A stretch of 64,000 bases of DNA, taken from Manis javanica (taxonomy: Eukaryota > Chordata > Mammalia > Pholidota > Manidae). The translations under genes and the position numbers were made by a program. The DNA lies in NCBI RefSeq assembly GCF_040802235.1, contig NC_133161.1, positions 145,319,121-145,383,120 of the forward strand, read 5' to 3'. Within the stretch, counting starts at the first letter, position 1, and every line of letters begins with the position of its first letter. Below, piece by piece: positions 42,578 through 54,720 of this stretch. The notes beneath the pieces were generated by a model, which was not told the DNA's origin, searched no databases, and was given only the letters and a program-made list of their open reading frames with translations.

Positions 42578-45500
42578 GTAAGTTAGATTGCACATCTGCA
42601 TGCTCTTGAGGGTTCAGCGTTAGCCACAGCTGGAAGAGGATGGGGGCAGGGGGCAGGAAAGGAGACGACAGTTGTTTGAGCTTCCCTTTGGTGTCCTTGG
42701 GAAGGGAGGTGCCGGAGACTGGGGAAGACATTACTGGGCACTGCATAGTGCCGGGATGACTTGGTCCCAGAAACGCTGAATCGGGGTCTCCGTGTTGTCG
42801 GGGGTGACAGTTGTCAAGGGAGGTGATTTTTCTTTGGGTATCCCTGAGATGGACCTATGGTAGGGTGGGGGCAGAGGGGTAGGTTGGCCCGCAGAGGCTC
42901 TTCATGGATTTTTCTTTCAGCTGCTGCACATGTGGGGTTCTGGGACCTGTGTGACCTTAAAGGGTTTCATTTGTGAACCCTGACCTTTGGAATCTGGTGG
43001 ATTCAGGATATGAGGAAAGAGCATGTGGGGGAGTTGGGGCAGAAAGTCGAGTCTGGGCCCGGCTTCCTGGAAATCTGTACCCCTGATTTGGGGAAATGTG
43101 TTGAGGAGTAGGTGGGAAGCAGGCTTGAGGAATGAGCTCTGGGCTGGGAAGAGAGCGGCCGAGGCGAGCATTGACGGAGAAGGCCTCTGGCTTGGGCCGG
43201 AGGGACGGGAGGAGGGCTCAGGCGAAGGGATCAAGAGATCAGAAAGGAGCCCGTGGGCTCGGGGTGGCTGTGCCTCTTTGACACCCTGTCTCAGGCCTGC
43301 CTGGCCCAGCCTGGTGGACTGCTGACACATGATCTGAATGTAAATTTCATACTTGTCCACTTACTTACTGGTACGTAGCTGGGCTGGAGTGGTGTTTGCA
43401 AGCCTGCTTTATAGGTATTCTCATTCATGCTCCTAAATTTTCTCACTGCCGGTGTAGCAGTTGGTCAAGTCCAAGGGCTGTCAGTGGGGATATTCCCCAT
43501 CACAATTTCTCTCTTCCTCTGGCGAGCTGTGCTGGATATTGGCAGGAGTGCTAAACAGAGACCGTGCAGAGTCCCCGGCAGCCTGTGGGAGGCCTATTAG
43601 CTTTGCTCAGTTACTGGACATATTAATGACAGAGCAGAAATGTTTGGAAGCTTGGGCGGTACAAATAGCATGAGCCTTGGAATCAGATCTGGTTTAAAGC
43701 TACCTTGTCATTTTCTTCATGACCGCCGGCAAGTTACTTGACCCCTCTGAGCCCCAGTTCTTTCACAGGTAAACTGAGGAATGCCTACCGCCAGGTTGTG
43801 TTTTTGAGTCTGGCATATAACAGGTGCTCAGTAACACTAACCTTTATGAATGTTTTTCACGTGCCCATTGGCTACATCTCTTGTTCAGTGTTCATGGTAT
43901 TCGGTCATCATAGGAAGTAGATACAGCTATTACTCTCAGGTTGCAGGAGAGGAAACAGGCACAGAGAAGTTAAGTAACTTGCCTAAGAAGGTCACGGCCA
44001 GTTTAAGATGAGCTGCAATTTGAACCCCTGCTTGTCTGACTGCAGCATCTTCTTAACCGTTGACTTCTACTGCCCCCGATGTTCAAGAAGTGGTACTGCT
44101 GTATTAATAATAATTGGTCCAGGAATCTCAAGGGCAGGTAAAAGAGAGGGAGTTGGGTGAAACACCTGTGTGCCAGGAGCCAGGGATGGAGAACTCTTTG
44201 GGGGATTTGGGGAGAGCTTCCTGCAGGAGGGAGGCAGCCTTGTGAGAGTCTGATCCAAATGAAGGAAGGAAAGGGGCTCCGTGGTGGAGGGGCACATGGA
44301 TCTGGGGTAAAGAGGTCAGGGAGGGGGTTGGTGAGGTGGTAGTGGAGGAAGCTAAAGCTTTTCTGCAAGCCTGGGGGGAAGGATGCAGGAATGGGGTGCT
44401 GCAACTTGAATCTGATCGGTGCTGTGAGAAGTCACACCTCGGAACTCCAAGGCAGAGTGCTCAGGTGGACAGTGGGACTTCTGCTGGGCGGCATCCGTCC
44501 CCAGATGGAAGGATGTCGCAGGTGATGAGGGCGGGGATTGGATCAGGGGCTGGGTTTGTGAGGATGACTACAGAGCTGGCAAAGGGAAGGGGCCATGCTG
44601 AGCAGCCTTCTGTACACATGGCAGGAGCATGCGAGACTAGCTTTTGGTTAGAAACAACCCAAACTGGGCTTCCCTAGAGATTTCTTGAGACTATTAACTC
44701 TGTGATCACAAGCCTGGTTACCAAAGTGTGGGTTAGTTAGCAGGGACCTGGAAAGTACAGCCTCGTCCTCACTCAAGCCCCTGCACATGTCTGCTCCTGG
44801 GGGCAGGGACTCAGACATAGAGAGGAAAATGCCTTCCCTTCTTTCTAAAGACTTTTATGGGGTGCCTTCTGTGTGTCACACGCTGTTCTAGGTTCAGGGA
44901 TACCAATATGAGTGAGAATCAGTTCCTCAGGGCTTCCCGAGGGATTCAGAATGCAGGTGCATCAAATAATAACAACACATTGTTGTATATGTTGTGATAA
45001 CAATAACAGCAGCTATCCTTTGTTGAGGGCTGACTGTGTGCTAGGCACTGCTGTGAACTTTATACATTAGTTTAGTCTTTTCATCCTACCAACAGCCCAA
45101 GGAGGTAGGTTCTATTATTGTCCCCCATTTTACAGATGGGGAAATGGAAGTATTGCAAGGTTAACTATCTTGCCTAAGATCAGACCAGGGCTCTAGAACC
45201 CTGGCCTCGGCCACTAGGCCATTCTGCCTCCAAGGCATGTGGAGGCAATAGAAACAGGGCTGGGGAGAGGGCCCAGGCACTGGGGAGCTGTCATGGAGGC
45301 AGTGGGACCTGCCTTAGTCACAGGGACCTGCAGGGTATGGAGGAAGACCCCAGGGGCAGAAGGGCGAAGGAGCTCCTCAGCCTGAAGCAAAAACCTGTGC
45401 AAAGGCACGGAGGGGTAAAAGGAGGTGGTGGCGTCTGGAAGAGTAGAACTCTGGGGTCCCTGGAGTGGAGGAAGCCTGGAGGGCTGGGAGCTGGCAGAAG

Positions 45501-48500
45501 GGGCCAGGGTGTAGGCTGGTCCCAGATGGCAAAGGGCTCGGAAGCCGTGCCAGGAATCCCAAAGTAACAGGGAGCCAGTGGAGGTTTCAGGGGGAGCGAT
45601 GGCGAGAGGACATGTTGCTCTCCTGGCTGCACGGGAGTGGACTAGGCTGGGAGTGGAGTCCCTAGAGTGGGAGAGGGTCCACAGGGTGAGGCAGTTCAGG
45701 AGACGGGCTGAGTGTCACCTCCACCTGTGAGGCAGGTGCTGCCCAAGGGGACAGAGTGCTCCAGAAGATTGGGAGACAATTTCCCTGCTTAGACACAGTG
45801 TCTCTCTCTCTTTAACCAAGCAACCTCACAGGTTGCTCTGGGGTAGCAAAGAGGAGTGAGAGCAATGAACTTCCAGTCTCTCCAGGAGATGAGCCAATTT
45901 TGTGATGTCTGCAGGATAGGTGAGTTAGGAGAGGGTACGACATGGGGCCCAGAGAAAGCCAGAGAAAGTGGGGATGCCTGGGCACCGTGGTGCTTTGGAG
46001 CTAAGATCAAACGCATGTCCTTATTGCAGCCCCGCTGATCATTACTTCCTTTCTGTGGCTAGAAATCAGGAGTCCCAGGCCCCTGGCCTGGTCCCAAATG
46101 GGACAGCCAGGAAGACTGTGGCTCCCCTTGTACGGAGGGCCCTTTAAATAGGGCCATTACGCTCTGGCCAGCCTGCCTGGGGCTGGGGGCTGGCAGTGGT
46201 GGGGCTGGGCCTGCCCTGTGGACTGGAGGCCTGGTCCCTGACACTCCTTGGAATGGTCATCACCCCCTCACCCAGCTTCAACCCTCAGCTCTCTGTCTGG
46301 AGCCTGGCAGCCTGGGTTCAAATCTAGCTTTGTCACCTGCTAGCTGTGAACTTGAGTTGCCCACTTAACTTCCTTGTGCTCAGTTTCTTCATCTGGAAAG
46401 TGGGGGTGGTGTCTGCAGGCTGCTTGAACAGCGCCTGGCACACAGTGAGCGCTCTGTTGTTGTTAGGAAGTCCTTTCTGTGGTCCTCGCCATGGATCTGC
46501 TACCTTCCTGGAGCAAGGGATTTCATCGAGAGAACAGGACTTTGTGCACAGTTCTGACCTCGTGGCATGATGGCTTTCTGTCTTTCATGAGGGCCTGGAT
46601 TGGTGACAGGCCTCTGGCCTTTGCCTTGGGTCTGTGATCCTGAGAAGATGCAGGCTGAGGGGGGCACCGGGACCAGGGGTCAGAAACCATGGTACTGGCC
46701 CAGCTTTGTAGCCTGTCTCTGGCCTCTGAGTGTCTCTCTCAGGGCCTCGCTTTCCTCACTGGTAAGGCATGGGGTCTGGATCTGAGGTTCCCGCCCTGGC
46801 TTCCTCGGATCTGTGACCCTGGGCCTTCCTGCAGTTGGGACTTCATGTTCGGCCTCTCTGACCACCAGAGGGCACGCGGGTTCCTCCTGGTGCCGCCGGC
46901 AGGGGCAGCGCTGCAGGCCTGCAGGGGAGGACCCTGTGGTGCGCCCCTCCCTCTGCCCCCTCCTGCCAGCCAGAAAAGGCCCCTCTGCTCTCCTCTGCTC
47001 TGCCCTCCCACACAGGGAGTGCTGGCTCCTTAAGCGTGGAGGGAGCTGCCCTGTGGGGTTCCAGTTCTAATGGGAGTGATGTCTTGGGCCGGGGGCAGGA
47101 CAGAGCCGGGGGTGGGTCAGCCAGGTCTGCTACTTCCTGGTATCACCTGGAGGCTCCTTTTGGCTGGGGGGATCCTGGCAAGTAGCAAACCCTTCCAAAG
47201 AAGGGGGCTGGGGAGGCAGGGCCTTCCTGGGACATGAGGTGAGCTCAGGACAAGGCCCTGCCAGGCTCCTTCCCTGCAGATTTCCCTGCCTCTGCAGAGC
47301 GGGGGCGGCAATGGCATTTTCTGCACACCTCCTCCTTGCCTGGTGCTGGCGCCGTGCTTCCGTAATGGTATGAAAGTGGAGAGCTTGGAGCCGGGCCTTG
47401 TTCTCAGCCGCCCCAGTTCATCCTCCCGGGACGGGCACTTCAGTGCACACTGGGAGCCTAGGCCCTTGGATGGGGGTGCATGCCGAACCCTCTATCTAGG
47501 GCTCAGCCTGGCCTCCAGGACAAGCAGGTCAGAGCATCTTCTGTTCTTGAGTTCTCCATACTGGCTCTGGCCACACACCCTCAGAGATGGGCTGAGCAGA
47601 CTTCGCTATCACAGTACGGCCACTCCTGGGGTGGGGCCCTGCAACTTTGCACAAGGCAAACAGTTTGAAATGGAAAAACCCTACAGGGCATCCTCCCACC
47701 CTGCTGCACCCCTGTTGGGCCTGGGGGAGGTCCAAGGGGCTGTGCTGTGCGGGCAGATGGCCCCAGAGGCCCTTTCTGCTGGGGGCAGACCTGGAGGAGA
47801 ATTTTAGATAAGAGCTCTCCAGGAGCACTTATGCTAGGCAGACTGTGCTGTGCTTTCTATATTTCATCCTATTTAATCATCATGCCAACCCTGGAGGGGG
47901 GGTGTCGTCTGCTGAGTTTTGCAGAGCACAGGAATGAGGCTTAGCAGGTGAGGAGGCTGGCCCACATTCCCCCAGCCACTTGGGGCAGAGCTGGAATGGA
48001 GCCCACGTCCGTGTGACCTCTCCGTACCAGCAGCCACGGCTCTCCCCGGGCAGCTCTCTAGATGCCCCCTGCCACCAGCCCCCCAGTGGCTTCCTACCTC
48101 TCTTGGGAGAATAAAGTCCTAATGCCTTGTTCTGGCCAGTGAGGCCCCTGACCACCTGGTCACTGCCTAACTCTTAGACCTCGGGCTTCAGGGTCTGTCC
48201 CCTTGACGGCTCTGCTCCTGTGCCGCAGACCCATGAAGCCTATTCCAGCCCCTGGGGCTTCACTCTTGATATTCCACTGCCACAGAACTCGATTCCTTCA
48301 AAACTTCCAATGACCGCCTCCCCTGCTTCACTCAGGAGCTGCCTGCATGTTCCCCGCTCAGGGCATTTTCCCTGACCCCCCCCTTCACCTGGCTGTGTTC
48401 CTTATAGTCCTTGCCATGTGTCACTACCTGAAGTGACATTAGTGTTTTTCCTTGTTAATGTTTGTCGCCTGCGTGGAATACAAGTTCCATGTTGCAGAGA

Positions 48501-51236
48501 CTCTGTGTACAGCAGTAACCCCCAGGGTCTAGACTGAGTCCTGGAGTGTAGTAGGCGATCTCTAAGTATTTGGTAAATAAGTGGAAAAATTATTGATGCT
48601 GAGCATTGCTGTTTATCCTCTACAAAGGAAATTAATCTTTTGGGATGAGGTTTTGACAATATTGGCCTAGAACCTTAGAATGAAGGCCAGGACTAGGGTG
48701 AGGCAAATGAGGGCCTAGGGTGCAGCTTAAAGAGGTATGGCATGACCCCAAGAGTGGGTGCCCCTTATATTTTGTACCTGAGGCTCTCTGCCCTGTGAGG
48801 GGCACAGCCATTTCAGTTGGAAGGACGTTGGCCCCCTCACCTCACTCTGGACTCTGCCCTGCTTAGGATGTCTGACTGGGCCTTTCTCAGCTCCCGCACC
48901 CAGGTCTCCTGGACCAAGGCTGGAGCTCCCTACGGGATTTCGCAGAAACCTGCTCCTCCCACCCTGCCACCCTTTCAGCTTGTATCGGCTCCTGGCTGTG
49001 GTGTTTGCAGGCCTGACTTCTCCAAAAGGGACCTCTGTCCTTGTAGACCCATCAGCTGGTCCCTTGGAATTGTGCCAAGTCTTCTGGGGCACCTCTTCCC
49101 GTTCACTGTTCTTCTGTCCTCTTTCCTGCCTGCTGGAAGTCCGGGGAGGGCAAGGGGGCCGGGCTGGGCCGGGCACCCCGCTTTACTCCGGCTCAGGTGC
49201 CGAGAGCGCAAGGCCTTCTGAATCTCCGGCTGTCCCCCCACGCGGGACATTGTGGCTTTAGCTGGGAGAGCGTTCGCTCGGCGGAGGTGGATGGAAGTGG
49301 TGGGGAGGAAGGGGTAAACTGAGGCCAGCACAGTGAAGCCCCTTGTCCAGGGTTCTCAGCTAACAGGAGACAATGGCAGGACTGGGACAGGACAGCCAGG
49401 TGGAGGGGTGCACAGCAATGGCCCTGGAAAAGGCTTGGGGCCATTTGTCCATCCCTGGCTTGACAGCCAGTTTGATCTGTTGCCATCTCAACGTTGATCT
49501 GCTCTCCATTTCACCCCGAGGGTCACGTCAGGTGCCTCTTCTGAGCCTTGCCCACCCCACGCTGTCCCCTCGGTCTCAGCCTTGAGGGACCCAGCCTGCT
49601 GCCATAACTCCTGCTCCGCTCCTTGCCAGGTGCAGAAGGCTGGCCCCCTCTCCAGCTCTGTCACACAGAGTCCTCACCAGCTTGTGGCTTTGTCCACAGT
49701 GCCACCAGGGCGGAGCATGGAAGTCACAGTACCTGCCACCCTCAATGTCCTCAACGGCTCTGATGCCCGCCTGCCGTGCACCTTCAACTCCTGCTACACA
49801 GTGAACCACAAACAGTTCTCCCTGAACTGGACCTACCAGGGGTGCAGTAACTGCTCCGAGGAGATGGTGAGTCCTGCGGCAGAGATGGGGCATGGGGGTG
49901 GGGCATGAGCAGGAGATCCCATGCTGAGCACACATTTTCCACCACCTGCTCCTGCGCTGGATCAGGACCCCAGAATACCCGGGCCCCGGAGCACCCTGTG
50001 GGCTGTCTGCTCCGCAGGGCTTTGGCAGGAGGTGTGGTGTCGTACCTGGGTGGCCCTGGGAGGGAGGTGGAGATCCGAGGTAACTGCCTCTCTCCCAGCT
50101 CTGAGGCTGCCCAGGAGGAGGGGCACCCCGCTCCCTTGGCAGGTCCTTGCTCATCCATCCCCGTCCTGCCCCTCACCCTGCTCCCAGTTCCTCCAGTTCC
50201 GCATGAAGATCATTAACCTGAAGCTGGAGCAGTTCCGAGACCGCGTGGAGTTCTCGGGGAACCCCAGCAAGTACGATGTGTCCGTGACTCTGAGAAACGT
50301 GCAGCTGGAGGATGAGGGCACCTACAACTGCTACGTCATGAACCCGCCCGACCGCCACCGTGGCCATGGCAGGATCCTCCTGCAGGTCCTCCTGGAAGGT
50401 GAGGCGCTGCTGCGGGCCCCGGACCACTGCTGCCCGCCAGTCGGCAGTCCCGGCTCAGGGCTGCTCGGGCCGCGCCCTTGTAAACGGAGGGAGGCGTCGG
50501 GGGTTTTTCTCCTTCCAGGCCTCGGAGGCCTGGGAACCTGTCTCAGAGAGTCCTTGTGATAATATCGATCATGATTACAATCTTAAGAATCATAATAGCA
50601 GCCTTCATTTATTGAGCACTTACTATGTCTCAGTTATAGGGCTGAACTCTATATATGCATTGTCCTATTTCATCCTCATAAAATCCTGCGTGGGAGGAAC
50701 TATTATTATCCCCATTGTACAGAGGAGGAAACTGAGGCTTAAAAAAGTTACCTGAAGTCACCCAACTAGTATATAGTACAGTCAGAACTCAGACTGGAGT
50801 CTGTGCGATCTCAGAGTCCAGCGCTCTTAATACTGCACGGCGCTGCCCTCCCCCGGGGCTCTAGGTGCCCTGGGGTTTGGGGAGGGGACACTTAGCTATT
50901 AATGGCTGGGTGGGGTTTTGGCTTTGACTTAAGTCCTTTCCACGGAGGAGAGTGAAGTCAGGCCCCCCGTGCATCCTGGGGGGCCGGTGCCATTGGAGGA
51001 GGCTCCCGCCCAGCCCTGTGGCCTTCGCTTCTGCAGAGCCGCCTGAGCGGGATTCCACGGTGGCCGTGATCGTGGGCGCCTCCGTTGGGGGCTTCCTGGC
51101 TGTGGTCATCTTGGTGCTGATGGTCGTGAAGTGCGTGAGGAGGAAAAAGGAGCAGAAGCTGAGCACAGACGACCTGAAGACGGAGGAGGAGGGCAAGACG
51201 GACGGCGAGGGCAACGTGGAGGACAGTACCAAGTAA
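42508..51236 (+). CDS. SCN2B: SCN2B (sodium channel beta-2 subunit), complete coding region
   Basis: Exons 42508-42577, 49700-49866, 50188-50398 and 51037-51236 join to 215 residues, the human length. Order: signal peptide 1-29, V-Ig domain with Cys50-Cys127, membrane span about 158-179 (VAVIVGASVGGFLAVVILVL), basic stop-transfer KCVRRKKEQK and an acidic tail. Cys55 (mature Cys26), the residue known to form the disulfide with the channel alpha subunit, is present, as are Cys72/Cys75 and sequons at Asn42, Asn66 and Asn74. The protein modulates surface expression and gating of neuronal and cardiac Nav channels and acts as an adhesion molecule. The start has A at -3. Differences from human include YQGCSNC for YQECNNC and a C-terminus NVEDSTK for NPDDGAK. 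Confidence 0.97.
43655..43840 (+). repeat. MIR SINE, sense
   Basis: Reads gagccttggaatcagatctg, ggcaagttacttgacccctc, tgagccccagttctttcac, then ataacaggtgctcagtaac. It abuts an antisense MIR. Confidence 0.75.
43840..44065 (-). repeat. MIR SINE, antisense
   Basis: The plus strand reads ggagaggaaacaggcacaga, gaagttaagtaacttgccta, then gcaatttgaacccctgcttg. It pairs head-to-head with the MIR just upstream. Confidence 0.75.
44840..44965 (-). repeat. L2 3' end, antisense
   Basis: The plus strand reads gtgtgtcacacgctgttcta, ggttcagggataccaatatg, the antisense L2 tail. Confidence 0.55.
44985..45235 (-). repeat. MIR SINE, antisense, near full length
   Basis: The plus strand reads gtgctaggcactgctgtgaa, ttgtcccccattttacagat, ggggaaatggaagtattgc, then actaggccattctgcctcc. 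Confidence 0.8.
45240..45730 (-). repeat. L2 LINE coding-region fragment, antisense
   Basis: The plus strand reads cctgtgcaaaggcacggagg, aaagtaacagggagccagtg, gaggtttcagggggagcga, in the antisense L2 order. GC-rich and diverged. Confidence 0.5.
46300..46475 (+). repeat. MIR SINE, sense
   Basis: Reads gcctgggttcaaatctagct, tgtcacctgctagctgtgaa, cagtttcttcatctggaaag, agcgcctggcacacagtgag in order. Confidence 0.75.
46476..47829 (+). other. SCN2B: SCN2B intron 1, GC-rich unique part
   Basis: No repeat or exon recognised. Several open frames exist on both strands but lack initiation, splice or family support. Confidence 0.5.
47830..48030 (-). repeat. MIR SINE, antisense
   Basis: The plus strand reads atttcatcctatttaatcat, gccacttggggcagagctgg, antisense MIR with a degraded core. 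Confidence 0.5.
48040..48600 (+). repeat. L2 LINE 3' end, sense
   Basis: Reads cagtggcttcctacctctct, gaataaagtcctaatgcctt, gttccccgctcagggcattt, then tggagtgtagtaggcgatct, the L2 C-terminal region and 3'UTR in order. Broken frame. Confidence 0.65.
49700..49866 (+). CDS. SCN2B: SCN2B exon 2 (Ig domain, first half)
   Basis: Acceptor tgtccacag before 49700 and donor gtgagt at 49867. It is 167 bases, phase 1 to 0. It encodes VPPGRSMEVTVPATLNVLNG through the Cys50/Cys55 region to LNWTYQGCSNCSEEM. Length and phases equal those of MPZL3 exon 2. Confidence 0.96.
50188..50398 (+). CDS. SCN2B: SCN2B exon 3 (Ig domain, second half)
   Basis: Acceptor ctgctcccag before 50188 and donor gtgagg at 50399. 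It is 211 bases, phase 0 to 1. It encodes FLQFRMKIINLKLEQFRDRV through DEGTYNCYVMNPPDRHRGHG to LLQVLLE. Length and phases equal those of MPZL3 exon 3. Confidence 0.96.
50565..50850 (-). repeat. MIR SINE, antisense, essentially full length
   Basis: The plus strand reads gcagccttcatttattgagc, acttactatgtctcagttat, ttattatccccattgtacag, aggaggaaactgaggctta, then cgctcttaatactgcacggc. It is the best-preserved MIR here, in SCN2B intron 3. Confidence 0.85.
51037..51236 (+). CDS. SCN2B: SCN2B exon 4 coding part (transmembrane and tail)
   Basis: Acceptor cttctgcag before 51037. It encodes EPPERDSTVAVIVGASVGGF, the rest of the membrane span, the basic stretch VKCVRRKKEQKLS and an acidic tail. TAA is at 51234-51236. 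The exon continues into a long 3'UTR. Confidence 0.95.
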
Positions 51237-54200
51237 CTGCGGCGGCCCTGCAGCGGCGGCCCTGCAGCCCCGGCCCGCGCCCTGTCCTCCTCCCGCCCTC
51301 CGCCCTGCACAGTGTGCCCCTGCCCGCCCTCTGTTGGTATGCTTCCCTTGAACCAGGACCCCAGGGCCCGCCTGGGCCCCTCTGAGCCCCTCACTTCGTA
51401 TCCCCCACCCTGCACCAAGAGCGACCCACCTCTCCTTTGAGGGACCTGCCAAGGCGTCTGGGGTGTGTGGGCCCTGGGGGAGGGACAGGGGGCTTGGAGC
51501 TGCCAGCCCTGAGAGGCAGGGGGGGTGGGAGGGCAGTGGAGGAGGCAGCTGTCTGGCTGCCTAGTGCGGGGACTGTGTGGTGTGGCTTCGGAGGGGAACG
51601 GCCTTCCTGTGACGGCTCCCGGTGCCTGGGTCGGGAGCGTTGTTGAAGGAGGACTTCGTTTCCCGAGTATTGAGGAAGCCGGGGCTGGAGGCCAGCAGGG
51701 ACAGCCTGGCCCCAGGAGCTCAGCTCAACCCCTTCTCCAGCCGAGCTGCTGCAATAGAAGCCTCATGGCTCCCGGTTGGCCCCAGTCCCGTGGGATTTTT
51801 GGCGAGACTAGTACTGAACAGCCGCTGGCTGGGCCATGGGTGCGCTGGGTCCAGTAGTGGTCATTTTTCACCATACTCACTAACGGGACGAACTTCAGCT
51901 GAGGGGCTAAACGGTTGGGGCTCCGCAGGGCAACGGAGCGCTCTGCACCCGCCTTCCTGCAGGGTGAGCGCTGGTGGTGGGTGGGGGGCAGCCAGGGCAG
52001 AGCGGGCAGGGCAGGAGGCCCCGCAGGGTGGGCAGGGGCTTCCCTTTGCAGCTCTATTCCAGCCTTCCGGGTCACCCTCTGCGGGGTGGCCTCTGGCTTT
52101 GGCCTGGGATGCCCTGTGGAGTGTGAGGGGAACCTGGGGGCTGCTGAGGCCCCAGCCGCCAGGCCACGTCTGGAGCCGTGTTACGTCCTCCCTTGCCAAC
52201 AACTCCCGCAGTACGGAAGCAAGCAGCCTTTGTGGAGAGCCAATTTCACTGCCATTTTACTCACATTAAGAGGGACTTATTTAAGCCTCGAGAGAGAGAG
52301 ACAAGAGTAAATGCTGACGTGGAGAACACCACCTGGGAAGACCTCAGAGATCAACTAGCCAGGGCATCCTGCAGATGGGGAAACTGAGGTTCACCGAGGG
52401 TCCTACCACTTCCTCTGGCTCCTGAGTGTCCAGGTTGGGTCAACAGAGCCACAGCTTTCCCGGTGGGAGGGCCTTTGGGGACGGATGTGCAGAGCATGGA
52501 GGAGCCCAGCCCTTCCACACTCTGGGGTGGCTGGGGCAGGGACAGGTTGCTGGGGGTCAGAGGGCAGAGCTGCTGCTAGTGCCCCTTGCCTCCCATGGGA
52601 CCCTCCTCAGCACCTCCCAGCCTTGCCAGGAGCGCAGGCCCTGCCCGGGCTCAGGGTGTCAGAGCCCAGGGCTGGAACTTGTCTGGGGAAAGGGGTGGAG
52701 ACAGGACTGTGACAGTCTCAGGGACCATTCTCTGCCTTTGCCCATCAGATGGCCAGTTTGGGGAGAGAGCAATAACATATGGGAGATTCAGTTTAATTCA
52801 GTTCAACTTCCATTTATTGAGCATCTCCTGTGTGCCAGGCACTGTGCTGGGTGCTGGGGACACACACAAAGCCATAACACAGTTGGGAACTGCCAGGTCA
52901 GCGCTATGGGGACCAAGATTAATTTTTTTGGTGCATCTAATTCCCCCTCTGCAGCCACTGTTTCCAGGGCTGGAGTTGGAGAAGAAGGCCTTGGGGAGGG
53001 AGGAAAGGAAGGAAGAGGGAAGACAGAGCAGGGAGCAGGGTGAGAGGCCAGAGAGGTGGGTGTGGAGTGGGGGATGGGCAGCCAGCAGAGAGCCCCTGGG
53101 TGGCGTGAGCCCACCCCATCTGGAAACTCTAACTCGGTAGGCTCAGTACCTAACTGCCAATCAACACACTGCCAATGGGGGTGGGCTAAGCTCCAGGATG
53201 CCTGGGGCAGGCGGATACTGCCCGTTCTTGGAACCAACCAGCTGAGAGGGGGACGGCTGGCAGGGCCTCATGCCAGCTGAGGCCAGGGGTGGCTGCAGTA
53301 CTTCTCCAGCTTGCAGATTTCACTTTGGGGCAGCCTCGTCAGTGCTGTCCTCTCCCAAGATGAGGGGCGGTCTGTGCTGATGCTGGGAACCTTTTTCCAG
53401 GCCACACAACATTTACGGGACTTACTTGCAATATTTCCCAGGTTGATTCTAAATCCTAATTCTCCATAAAGAACCCAAAGACTTCTGGGTTCCTTCCTTT
53501 CTCTGCCCTTACCGGGGAGAGCAATGTGCCTCCCCAGGAGCCTCAGGAGCCCGAACAGATGGGGATGAGCCAGGAACTGCCTTTGCCCCAGGTGCCCACC
53601 CTCGAATGCACTCCTTCTTAAGCCTCTGAGACTCTGCCAGAGATCTCAGAGAGCTGCCTCCCCCAGGCAGTGAGGCTGGGAAAAAAATGGGGCTTCTGTG
53701 AGAAGAGGTGGGAAGTCAGCAAGCTGTGGCTCTGCCCTGCTTCTAGTTTATGCCAGCAAACTGCTCCCTTTCCTGCACCGTGGGGGTCAAGCCCCACTTC
53801 GGGCTGCATGTCCGGGTCACCGCACTGCTGGGTTCAGTCCTGGTTTTCTCGACTGCCGCTGCCTCTCCCGCTGTCTCAGAACCCCCTGTCTGTCTGTCTC
53901 TTCCTTCTAATTAAGGGCCACTGTAAAAAGATATGGGCTGGCCAACCCATGGGATGGAGCTTCTCAGAACAGAGTACCATTTTTCAGGACTGAAATGCCT
54001 TGAGGTGCCTTGGAACTGGCTTTGGAAGTAGCCATCTGCCCCCTAGCTCTGGACTAATCCCAGTTATTCCCAATTTATAAAAAGGAAAAGCTGGTTGGAT
54101 CCATATTTCTCCCTATGAATCTCCTTGGGGAGGTGGGCTGATAAGTGTTTGCAAGGTCAGGTTAAGCAGCAGGACAATGGAAAATACTGGCCAGGTCCAA

Positions 54201-54720
54201 AAGATAGTCCCAGGCCATGGAAATGGCTTGGAGCCGTTGGAATGGGTGATGCATCAAGAATTTTCCTTCCTACTTATGTCTTAAGGATAGACAGCCTGTC
54301 TCTTACTGGGCCTCCTGCTTATGTCTTCCTTTATTGAAGCTTGCTGACGCATTGTACATAGTCTATATATAGGTATAGGTATATTACATATACAAATATA
54401 AAACATCTCACTACATCCACCCCAAAAGTTCCACTGGGCTGGGGGCGGGGGAACAATCATTTCTCAGTGTTTCAAGTTGGTTCACCAAAGGCAAATCATG
54501 TTATGTTCTTTGTGCACTTGGAGGGGAAAACCCAACAACTTCTGCACTTTCTGGGCTTTATGTGCTGTGCGTGGCTGGAAGAGGTGCTGGGGAGAAGGAC
54601 TCGAACAGTCCTCTGTGACCTGAGTGTGCGGTGTGTCTGCTTTTGGAGCGGACTTTCTTCTGCACTTTGTCTTACTGCTTGGATCTATTGCTACAATAAA
54701 CACATCGTCTCTCCTGAATA
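51237..54720 (+). other. SCN2B: SCN2B 3'UTR with polyadenylation signal
   Basis: About 3.5 kb runs from the stop codon to AATAAA at 54695-54700, in line with the long 3'UTR of mammalian SCN2B. The first 1.2 kb is very GC-rich. A MIR-like fragment near 52330-52400 and an antisense L2 3' end near 52785-52880 lie inside it. Open frames here lack family resemblance. Confidence 0.75.
52785..52880 (-). repeat. L2 3' end, antisense, in SCN2B 3'UTR
   Basis: The plus strand reads tccatttattgagcatctcc, tgtgtgccaggcactgtgct, gggtgctggggacacacac, the antisense L2 terminus. Confidence 0.6.

Noticed and set aside
49576-50154. 192-codon open frame on the minus strand over SCN2B exon 2
   Set aside because: Antisense shadow of the conserved exon and GC-rich flanks; no family resemblance.
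51622-52269. 215-codon open frame after the SCN2B stop
   Set aside because: Within the GC-rich 3'UTR, with no domain and no splice or initiation support.
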